A stretch of DNA of 9,568 nucleotides. Origin: Caulobacteraceae bacterium. GTDB taxonomy: Bacteria; Pseudomonadota; Alphaproteobacteria; Caulobacterales; Caulobacteraceae. Both the position numbers and the translations under genes were made by a program. The stretch covers positions 1-9,568 of the forward strand of contig CANJYY010000072.1 in NCBI GenBank assembly GCA_947479185.1, read 5' to 3'. The first letter of the stretch is position 1, and each line of letters starts with the position of its first letter. Below are positions 1-5,373 of this stretch, in pieces. Below the pieces are notes generated by a model, which saw nothing but the letters and a program-made list of their open reading frames with translations, ran no database searches and was not told where the DNA came from.

Positions 1-1037
1 AGCGTGGCGGCGATCTTGTCCGGGTTGTGGGCGAAGTCGTCGATGACGGTGATCCCGCCCTTGCCGCCGACGACCTCCAGCCGCCGCTTGACGCCCTCGT
101 AGCCCTCGATGGCGGCCACGGCCTCGGCCAGCGGCACGTCCAGCGCCCGCACGGCCCCGATGGCGGCCAGGGCGTTGGCCACATTGTGCCGGCCGGGGAC
201 CTTCAGTCGCACCTGAAGCATCTCGCCGCTCGTCTGTTCGTGCAGGCGGAAGGCGATCGAGTCGGGCGCCGGCGTGATATCGTCCGCATACAGATCAGCG
301 GAGGGGTTCTCGAAGCTCCAGCTGATCTGGCGCTCATGCGGCAGCTCATGGGCGAGCCGCGCCGTCTCGTCGTTGTCGAGGTTCAGCACCACCGTGCGGG
401 CCTTCAGGGCGTAGTCGCGGAACAGCACCCGCAGCTCGTCCATCGTCTTGTGGTCTTCGCTGATGTTGTTGATCACCGCGACCTGCGGCCAGTAGCGGGC
501 GATCGAGCCGTCGCTCTCGTCGACCTCGCTGACGAACAGCCCGCCCTGGCCGACCAGGGCGCTGGCGAAGGGCGTGTCCTCGGTGACGAAGTTCTTCATC
601 ACCGCGCCGTTCATCACCGTCGGGTCGCGGCCCGTGCGGTGCAGGATCCAGCCGATCATCGCCGTGGTCGTCGACTTGCCGCTGGTGCCGGCCACGCCGA
701 CCGACTGCGGCGCGCCGTTGAACAGGTCGGCCAGCAGTTCGGCGCGCGACAGCAGGGTCGCCCCGACCCGCCGGGCGGCGACCACGTCGGGCACCGTGTC
801 CTCGACCGCGGCGGTGGCGACGATGATCTGCTCGGGCCGTGTGACGCCGCTGCCGTCCTGCGCGAACAGGGTGATGCCCCGGGCGCGCAGGAACTCGAAC
901 TTGGGCGCCGTGCGGCCCTGGTCGAGGGCCCGGTCGGAGCCTTCGACGGTCGCGCCGGTCGCCTGGACGATCAGGGCCAGGGGGAGCATGCCGCTGCCGC
1001 CAATCCCGCAGAAGAAGTAGGGTCTGTCCTGAATCAT
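1..1037 (-). CDS. Mur ligase family protein, MurC/Mpl-like (C-terminus off the left edge)
   Basis: ATP-dependent ligase of the MurC/Mpl type. Such enzymes join L-Ala (MurC) or a recycled peptide (Mpl) to UDP-MurNAc in the cytoplasm. About 345 residues are visible of an expected 450-480. The N-terminal nucleotide-binding motif FCGIGGSGM is at residues 9-17. The ATP-binding P-loop GTSGKST is at 117-123 with Lys121. SEVDESDG at 170-177 matches the EADESD motif of MurC, PGRHN follows in the central domain, and DDFAHNP at 333-339 opens the C-terminal domain. Two motifs are off consensus: MurC and Mpl normally have GTHGKTT and a DD(Y/F)(A/G)HHP-type motif. The start ATG at 1037 lies just before the Rossmann motif, where the family normally begins. 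The gene diverges from an LD-carboxypeptidase, which favours a peptidoglycan-recycling role over the essential MurC. The family call is firm; the exact substrate is inferred. Confidence 0.88.
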   Translation of the reverse strand, partial: MIQDRPYFFCGIGGSGMLPLALIVQATGATVEGSDRALDQGRTAPKFEFLRARGITLFAQDGSGVTRPEQIIVATAAVEDTVPDVVAARRVGATLLSRAELLADLFNGAPQSVGVAGTSGKSTTTAMIGWILHRTGRDPTVMNGAVMKNFVTEDTPFASALVGQGGLFVSEVDESDGSIARYWPQVAVINNISEDHKTMDELRVLFRDYALKARTVVLNLDNDETARLAHELPHERQISWSFENPSADLYADDITPAPDSIAFRLHEQTSGEMLQVRLKVPGRHNVANALAAIGAVRALDVPLAEAVAAIEGYEGVKRRLEVVGGKGGITVIDDFAHNPDKIAAT

Positions 1038-1043
1038 CCCCGG

Positions 1044-1072
1044 GAAATATACGGTCAGGGGCAGGGTGACAA
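1044..1072 (-). promoter_or_regulatory. Candidate sigma-70-type promoter for the Mur ligase gene
   Basis: On the minus strand TTGTCA (1067-1072) is followed after 17 bases by TATTTC (1044-1049). An overlapping TATATT (1046-1051) gives a 15-base spacer. Transcription would start near 1036-1038, at the ATG itself, so the mRNA may be leaderless. No properly spaced Shine-Dalgarno sequence is present. This is inference from sequence pattern only. Confidence 0.4.
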
Positions 1073-1096
1073 ACCGCCCGACAGGTTCGCGAGCAG

Positions 1097-1933
1097 ATGG
1101 TCAAACCGGTCAGGATCGGCGTCGTCGCCCCCGCCTCGCGTATCGACCCCGCCGTGCCGGCCGAGGTCGAGGCCCTGGTCCGCCGTCTCTACCCGGACGG
1201 CCGGGTCGAACTCGTGTTTGATCCGCAGTGTTTCCTGACCCACAACCACTTCGCCGGCGATGACGCGGCACGGGCCGAGGGCTTCCTGCGCGTGGCCAAC
1301 GACCCGGCGTTCGACGCCCTGTGGGTGGCCCGCGGCGGCTACGGCTCCAACCGTCCGGCCGAGGCGATCCTCGCCGGTCTGACCGGTGCGGCGCGGGACA
1401 AGATCTACATGGGCTTCAGTGACACCGGCTTCGTGCTGGCGGGCCTGCACAAGGCGGGGATCGGCCGCCCGACCCACGGCCCCGTGGCGCACGACATCCG
1501 CCGGCCGGGCGGCGAGGCGGCCATCGCCCGGGCCCTGGCCTGGATCGCAGACGGCGACCGCGCGGCGCTCGAGCCCGGCCTGACGCCCGGCCGCAAGGCG
1601 GCGGCGTTCAACATCACCGTGCTCAGCCAGCTGCTCGGCACCGCGCTTCAGCCGGACCTGACCGATCATGAGCTGCTGCTCGAGGACGTCGGCGAGTACA
1701 TGTACCGGCTGGACCGGGCGCTGTTTCACATCACCGGCAATGCGGGCGTCCGCAGGGTCGCCGGCATTCGCCTCGGCCGCTGCAGCGACATCCCGCCCAA
1801 CGATCCCGACTTCGGCATGACCGCCGAGGATGTCTGCCGTCAGTGGTGCGAGCGCTCGGGCATCCCGTATCTGGGCAGCGCCGACATCGGGCACGACGCC
1901 GGCAACAGGGTCGTGCCGTTCGGGTTCAGCTGA
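1097..1933 (+). CDS. LD-carboxypeptidase (peptidase family S66, LdcA-like)
   Basis: Cytoplasmic serine peptidase of 278 residues. LdcA enzymes remove the terminal D-Ala from murein tetrapeptides, giving the tripeptide that Mpl reattaches to UDP-MurNAc. The family triad is visible: Ser108 in GFSDTG as nucleophile, Glu196 in LLLEDVGE and His266 in IGHDAGN. The oxyanion segment ARGGYGSNR is at 78-86. There is no signal peptide, as expected for a recycling enzyme, and the length is a little under the usual 300. The segment normally GGN(L)S before the central helix reads FNITVL here (171-176), a mild departure. The start ATG at 1097 directly precedes the first beta strand ([10 protein letters not shown]). 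It diverges from the Mur ligase 59 bases away, supporting a shared pathway. MccF-type immunity peptidases belong to the same family but are a weaker fit to this context. Confidence 0.9.
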   Translation: MVKPVRIGVVAPASRIDPAVPAEVEALVRRLYPDGRVELVFDPQCFLTHNHFAGDDAARAEGFLRVANDPAFDALWVARGGYGSNRPAEAILAGLTGAARDKIYMGFSDTGFVLAGLHKAGIGRPTHGPVAHDIRRPGGEAAIARALAWIADGDRAALEPGLTPGRKAAAFNITVLSQLLGTALQPDLTDHELLLEDVGEYMYRLDRALFHITGNAGVRRVAGIRLGRCSDIPPNDPDFGMTAEDVCRQWCERSGIPYLGSADIGHDAGNRVVPFGFS

Positions 1934-1938
1934 GGGGG

Positions 1939-2226
1939 TTAGTGCCCGGCCGAACCTTCGTAGACGCCGGGGGCCAGACGCTCGTCCTCGTCGCCCGGCG
2001 CGGTCGCGGCGATGAAGCGGCGGTCGCAGTAGGGGCAGTCGACGAAGCCGGAGCCGCCCATCTCGAGCCAGACGCGCGGATGGCCGAGCGCCCCGCCGAC
2101 GCCCTCGCAGGCGATGCGGTGCGAGCGGACGGTCACCGACTCCGGCGCGGGGAAGCTCGCCGCCGCCGCGGTCGTCGCGGTGGGGGTCGTCCCACTGGTC
2201 GTCTTCGCCGTGGTCTTGCGGGCCAT
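1939..2226 (-). CDS. CHCC-type zinc-finger protein (zf-CHCC, NDUFS6-like)
   Basis: Small protein of 95 residues with the zf-CHCC domain of NDUFS6, a zinc-binding accessory subunit of respiratory complex I. The zinc ligands are seen as Cys40, His49, Cys64 and Cys67, in the typical setting GGALGHPRVWLEM followed by CPYC. The domain covers about residues 34-72. It is flanked by a Lys/Thr/Ala-rich low-complexity N-terminus (2-26) and an acidic C-terminal tail. The ATG at 2226 is preceded by the purine-rich GGGAAGAG, an adequate ribosome binding site. The gene is single and converges on the LD-carboxypeptidase with only GGGGG between the stop codons. In alphaproteobacteria such proteins may assist complex I, but no other respiratory gene lies here, so the role is inferred from the family. 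Confidence 0.85.
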   Translation of the reverse strand: MARKTTAKTTSGTTPTATTAAAASFPAPESVTVRSHRIACEGVGGALGHPRVWLEMGGSGFVDCPYCDRRFIAATAPGDEDERLAPGVYEGSAGH

Positions 2227-2328
2227 TGATCTCTTCCCAATCCCGCCCTTGGCGTGGCGGCGTCTGGCGCATACCTATGCGAGGCCCCGCCGGGGCGTCA
2301 ATTGATCCGGACCGTCAAGAAAGCCCGA
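2227..2328. promoter_or_regulatory. Divergent intergenic region between zinc-finger and ABC genes, with two inverted repeats
   Basis: This 102-base gap must hold the promoters of both divergent genes. A perfect inverted repeat GCATA-cc-TATGC lies at 2269-2280, and a GC hairpin GCCCC-GCC-GGGGC at 2284-2296. A TTGGCG at 2249-2254 could be a rightward -35 element, but the -10 match about 17 bases on is poor. The hairpin would fall in the leader of the ABC mRNA. There is no run of T after it, so it is not a classical terminator. Confidence 0.35.
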
Positions 2329-3291
2329 ATGGACCTGCCCGATTACGCCATCGAGGCCACCGGCCTGGTGAAGCGCTACGCCGCGACGAAGACCACGCCT
2401 GAAAAGCTGGCCCTCAACGGCATTGACCTGAAGATCCCGCGCGGCTCGATCTTCGGCCTGCTGGGCCCGAACGGGGCCGGCAAGTCGACCTTCATCAACA
2501 TCCTCGCCGGGCTGGCGCACAAGTCGTCCGGCACGGTGAAGATCTGGGGTCGCGACATCGACAGCCGGCCGCGCGACGCCCGCGCCGCCATCGGCGTGGT
2601 GCCGCAGGAACTGGCCGCCGACGTGTTCTTCACGCCCCGCGAGTCGCTGGAAACCCAGGCCGGCATGTACGGCGTGCCGAAGAAGGAGCGCCGCACCGAC
2701 GAGCTGCTCGCCGCACTGGGCCTGACCGACAAGGCCGACGCCTATGTCCGCCAGCTGTCGGGCGGCATGAAGCGCCGGCTGATGGTGGCCAAGGCCATGG
2801 TGCACAATCCGCCGGTGCTGATCCTCGACGAGCCGACCGCCGGTGTCGACGTCGAGCTTCGCCGCCAGCTGTGGAACTATGTGCTCGGCCTCAACCGGCT
2901 GGGTGTGACCATCGTCCTGACCACCCACTACCTCGAGGAAGCGCAGGAGCTCTGCGACCAGATCGCCATCGTCAACCGGGGCGAGGTGGTCGCCTGCGAG
3001 CCGACCAGCACCCTGCTGCAGCGGCTGGACACCCGCAACGTGGTGGTCACGCCCGAGGAGCCGGTGGCCACGGCCCCCGACCTGACCGGCTTCGAGACGA
3101 AGCTGCGCAGCGGCGGGTCCTTCTCGGTGACCTACAAGACCGGCCAGTCCAGCGTCGAGCAGGTGCTGGCGGCGGTGCGGGCCAGCGGCCTGCACATCAA
3201 GGACATCGCCACCGAGGACCCCGATCTCGAGGACGTCTTCCTGGCGCTGACCTATGATGCCCCGGACGGGCGGGATCCGACGAAGGACTAG
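2329..3291 (+). CDS. ABC transporter ATP-binding protein (DrrA/YadG-type ABC-2 subfamily)
   Basis: Cytoplasmic ATPase subunit of 320 residues that would power a membrane exporter. It has Walker A GPNGAGKST (46-54, Lys52), the Q-loop at Gln93, signature LSGGM (143-147), Walker B VLILDE (163-168, catalytic Glu168) and the switch His200 in TTHYLEEA. The C-terminal extension (about 235-310) ends in TEDPDLEDVFLALT, typical of ABC-2 ATPases such as YadG. The open frame runs upstream to 2254, but ATG 2329 is chosen because family homology begins right after it and the upstream stretch lies in the promoter region. No permease gene is adjacent. The next gene, a DUF1214 protein, follows after 24 bases on the same strand and may be co-transcribed. 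The substrate cannot be read from the sequence. Confidence 0.92.
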   Translation: MDLPDYAIEATGLVKRYAATKTTPEKLALNGIDLKIPRGSIFGLLGPNGAGKSTFINILAGLAHKSSGTVKIWGRDIDSRPRDARAAIGVVPQELAADVFFTPRESLETQAGMYGVPKKERRTDELLAALGLTDKADAYVRQLSGGMKRRLMVAKAMVHNPPVLILDEPTAGVDVELRRQLWNYVLGLNRLGVTIVLTTHYLEEAQELCDQIAIVNRGEVVACEPTSTLLQRLDTRNVVVTPEEPVATAPDLTGFETKLRSGGSFSVTYKTGQSSVEQVLAAVRASGLHIKDIATEDPDLEDVFLALTYDAPDGRDPTKD

Positions 3292-3315
3292 GGCCAGAGA
3301 GCCGGGGGCGGGGAC

Positions 3316-3909
3316 ATGAGACTTCGACGGATCGTCTTCGTGACGACGGCGGCGCTGGCGGGCGTGGTGCTCGGCCTGGCCTCGCTGGTCGGGCTGGTCG
3401 CCGGCGGCGGCGGGTTCAAGGGCGTGCCGCATGCCGGCTGGAGCTACAATCCGCTGGCCGGTTCGCAGGGCGCCGATCCCTACACCCGGCTGAAGGTGGC
3501 TGTCGGCGGTCTGCTGGCGCTGGACCGCTCCGAGACGATCTACTTCACCACCGCCACCGATTCGACCGGGGCCGCCCTGCGGGCCGACTGCCGCTACCGC
3601 ATCACCGGCGGCGCCATGCCGGTGCGCTGGTGGTCGATCACCCTCTATGACATGGGCTACCTGGCGCGGAACAGCGACGGCGCGCCGTCGATCGACAGGA
3701 CCCGCGCGGCGCCCGACGCGGCCGGCCGCTGGTCGGCGCAGCTGGGCGGCGCCCGTCCCGCCAACGGGCTATGGATCTCCAGCGCGACCGCCACCGACGT
3801 CTCCCTGCTGCTGCGGTTCTACAATCCCGATCCGGCGGTGGTGAAGGATCCGACCCTGGCGCCGATGCCCGTCGTCACCCGCGAGACCTGCACGGGAGGC
3901 GCGTCATGA
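3316..3909 (+). CDS. DUF1214 domain-containing membrane-anchored protein
   Basis: Protein of 197 residues and unknown function. A positively charged start (MRLRR) and a hydrophobic stretch at about 6-30 form a signal anchor, placing the rest in the periplasm. The body (about 70-185) carries the DUF1214 core, with RWWSITLYDMGYLARN (104-119) as its hallmark; full-length DUF1254-DUF1214 proteins show a similar FWSxTLYD segment. DUF1214 is usually the C-terminal half of a protein of about 450 residues. Here it stands alone, followed by a separate DUF1254 gene that overlaps it by four bases (ATGA), so the two are translationally coupled and probably partners. The G-rich stretch before ATG 3316 could serve as ribosome binding site. 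No catalytic residue can be named. Confidence 0.82.
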   Translation: MRLRRIVFVTTAALAGVVLGLASLVGLVAGGGGFKGVPHAGWSYNPLAGSQGADPYTRLKVAVGGLLALDRSETIYFTTATDSTGAALRADCRYRITGGAMPVRWWSITLYDMGYLARNSDGAPSIDRTRAAPDAAGRWSAQLGGARPANGLWISSATATDVSLLLRFYNPDPAVVKDPTLAPMPVVTRETCTGGAS

Positions 3910-4442
3910 AGCCGCTCATCCGCTGGGGTCTGCTGACCCTGGCCATTGCCGCCACCGTCCATGCCATGGCCCTGTTCGCCGGGCCGACGATCATCATGTC
4001 GATCGCCATGAAGCGCATCGCGGGGGAGGCGGGGGTCAATCGTTGGGCTTTCGCGCCGCGCACCACGCCGGAGACCCAGCGCGTGGTCCGCTCCTCGCCC
4101 GACCTGGCCTATGCCGCCTGCGCCTGGGACGTGAGCAAAGGGCCCGTCCGCATCCGCGCGGCCGGGGCGGCGGACTATGCGTCGCTGTCGCTCTATGGGG
4201 CGAACACCGACAACTTCTTCTCGCTCAATGACCGGACCATGGGCCCGGACGGCGCGGAGATCGTGCTGATCGCGAAGGGGGCGGCGACGCCGGCCGGGAT
4301 CGATCCGGCGAAGATCGTCGTCGCGCCCAGCCGGCGGGGTCTGGCGCTTGACCGCCGGCTGGCGCCGACGGCGGAAGCCTTCGCCCGCGCCGACGCCGCG
4401 CGCCGTGCGGTGAACCTCTGCGAGACCCTGCCGAAGGGCTAG
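3906..4442 (+). CDS. DUF1254 domain-containing membrane-anchored protein
   Basis: Protein of 178 residues and unknown function. It has an N-terminal hydrophobic segment (about 7-31) consistent with a signal anchor, then a periplasmic domain. The conserved DUF1254 motif is seen as YGANTDNFFSLND (97-109); upstream is SSPDLAYAACAWDVS (63-77), matching the region where DUF1254 proteins typically carry an (N)xDTxY-like segment. The start ATG 3906 overlaps the stop codon of the DUF1214 gene as ATGA; the open frame extends further upstream but only inside that gene. The short length suggests half of the usual DUF1254-DUF1214 architecture, made as a separate chain. Its stop codon TAG shares the palindrome CTAG with the stop of the convergent rubredoxin gene. 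Confidence 0.8.
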   Translation: MKPLIRWGLLTLAIAATVHAMALFAGPTIIMSIAMKRIAGEAGVNRWAFAPRTTPETQRVVRSSPDLAYAACAWDVSKGPVRIRAAGAADYASLSLYGANTDNFFSLNDRTMGPDGAEIVLIAKGAATPAGIDPAKIVVAPSRRGLALDRRLAPTAEAFARADAARRAVNLCETLPKG

Positions 4443-4621
4443 AGTTCGATCATGTCGAAGTCGGCCTTGGGCGTGCCGCACAGCGGGCAGACCCAGGTGG
4501 CCGGAATGTCGGCCCACCGGGCGCCGGGCGCGAGGCCCTCGCCGAGGTCGCCCTCGGCCTCGTCATAGATGAAGCCGCAGGTGCGGCACTGCCAGGTCTT
4601 GTAGGGCGCGGCGTCGGCCAT
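4439..4621 (-). CDS. Rubredoxin
   Basis: Small one-iron electron carrier of 60 residues. The Fe(SCys)4 ligands are Cys12, Cys15, Cys45 and Cys48 in CxxC-x29-CxxC spacing. The family core residues FIYDEAEGD (17-25), APGARWADIP (31-40) and WVCPLCG (43-49) are all present. The spacing resembles the rubredoxins of alkane-hydroxylase systems, which pass electrons from a NADH-rubredoxin reductase to a monooxygenase. Here the nearest oxygenase is a P450, not AlkB. The gene starts 3 bases after the TetR stop codon and has its own strong ribosome binding site, so it forms a TetR-rubredoxin operon. The reductase must be encoded elsewhere. Confidence 0.96.
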   Translation of the reverse strand: MADAAPYKTWQCRTCGFIYDEAEGDLGEGLAPGARWADIPATWVCPLCGTPKADFDMIEL

Positions 4622-4624
4622 GGG

Positions 4625-5269
4625 TTATCCCTCCGGAGGTGCGACGGCGGCGAAGCTGAGCCGCAGGGTCGCGAGGCTGGTGGTGCGGATCGGTTCGAGG
4701 TCCAGATCCGGATCGATCAGGCACTGGATCGACAGGCCGAGCAGCAGGCTGCCGACGATCAGGGCCGCGGCGTCGGCGTCGAGGTCGCGGCGGATGGCGC
4801 CCTCGGTCTGGCCGCGCAGGACCATGGCTTCAAGCCGGCGCTCGACCCGTTCGTGAGACACAGCGAAGGCCGCGCGCAGCGCCGACAGGTCGGCGATGGC
4901 GCTGGCCAGCAGCATGAAATAGGCGCGGCCTTCGCCCTTCAGCGACAGGTCGCGCAGATAGAGATCGACATAGGTCAGCAGCGCCTCGAGGCCGGGCATG
5001 GCGTCGACGCCGCGTTCGCCCAGCACCGCGTCCTGCCGGGCGTGCAGATGGGTGATCAGGGCCTCGATCATGCCCTGCTTGGAGCCGAACTTCTGCGTCG
5101 CCAGGCCACGGCTGTACCCCGCCTGGGCCCCGATCGCCTCGAAGGTCGCCGCCGTCACGCCGCGCTCGGCGATCACATCGCCCGCCGCCCGCAGCAGTTT
5201 CTGCTCGGATTCGTCGCGGCGTTGGGCCTGGGTCCGGCGTGTTCGATCGAGGGGTGTGGACTGAGCCAT
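4625..5269 (-). CDS. TetR/AcrR-family transcriptional regulator
   Basis: One-component repressor-type regulator of 214 residues. The N-terminal helix-turn-helix domain spans about residues 20-68: LLRAAGDVIAERG is helix 1, TFEAIGAQAGYSRGLATQKFGSKQGM covers helices 2-4, with YSRGLATQKFGSK as the TetR hallmark (usually YSRG-LY-YHFGSKE). The rest is an all-helical ligand-binding and dimerisation domain that cannot be matched to a known ligand. It is transcribed with rubredoxin and diverges from the P450 gene across a 104-base region holding an imperfect palindrome. By analogy with other divergent TetR genes it probably represses itself and the P450 until a substrate or product binds. The start ATG 5269 gives the usual N-terminal length for the family. 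Confidence 0.93.
   Translation of the reverse strand: MAQSTPLDRTRRTQAQRRDESEQKLLRAAGDVIAERGVTAATFEAIGAQAGYSRGLATQKFGSKQGMIEALITHLHARQDAVLGERGVDAMPGLEALLTYVDLYLRDLSLKGEGRAYFMLLASAIADLSALRAAFAVSHERVERRLEAMVLRGQTEGAIRRDLDADAAALIVGSLLLGLSIQCLIDPDLDLEPIRTTSLATLRLSFAAVAPPEG
4629..4634 (-). promoter_or_regulatory. Strong Shine-Dalgarno site for rubredoxin
   Basis: GGAGGG on the minus strand, 7 bases before the rubredoxin ATG at 4621 and inside the last codons of the TetR gene. It confirms the start and indicates independent, efficient translation within the operon. Confidence 0.75.
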
Positions 5270-5281
5270 GTCAATTCTCTA

Positions 5282-5311
5282 ACTTACTTGTTGGCTGTAT
5301 AGCAAGTGAGT
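5282..5311. promoter_or_regulatory. Candidate TetR operator (imperfect palindrome)
   Basis: Arms ACTTACTTG (5282-5290) and CAAGTGAGT (5303-5311) match as an inverted repeat at 8 of 9 positions, with a 12-base spacer. A TATAGC at 5298-5303, a possible -10 element, lies inside it; a TTGTTG (5289-5294) followed 17 bases on by GCTAGC (5312-5317) is an alternative rightward promoter. Either would be blocked by a protein bound here. This is AT-richer DNA than the surroundings. The binding protein is inferred to be the adjacent TetR. Confidence 0.55.
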
Positions 5312-5330
5312 GCTAGCGTTTTCCGGACAG

Positions 5331-5347
5331 CCGCCGATGACAGGCGG
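5331..5347 (+). other. Small hairpin in the P450 mRNA leader
   Basis: CCGCC-gatgaca-GGCGG could form a 5-bp stem with a 7-base loop between the candidate operator and the ribosome binding site. It is small and may be chance at this GC content. Confidence 0.25.
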
Positions 5348-5359
5348 TGAGGACTGATC

Positions 5360-5365
5360 AGGAAG
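5360..5365 (+). promoter_or_regulatory. Ribosome binding site of the P450 gene
   Basis: AGGAAG ends 8 bases before the ATG at 5374. This spacing selects 5374 over the upstream in-frame GTG at 5347. Confidence 0.65.
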
Positions 5366-5373
5366 CCAGACCC

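Noticed and set aside
27..1238. Long rightward open frame (403 codons) over the Mur ligase region
   Set aside because: It is antisense to a protein with clear Mur motifs, and its translation is a low-complexity Arg/Ala/Gly/Val-rich product typical of GC-rich shadow frames.
2275..3432. Leftward open frame of 385 codons opposite the ABC ATPase
   Set aside because: Shadow of the ABC gene; the His/Gln/Arg/Leu-rich translation has no recognisable domain.
5347..5373. Upstream GTG start for the P450
   Set aside because: It lies in the leader hairpin and lacks a ribosome binding site; AGGAAG is correctly spaced for ATG 5374, which also gives the length of P450terp.
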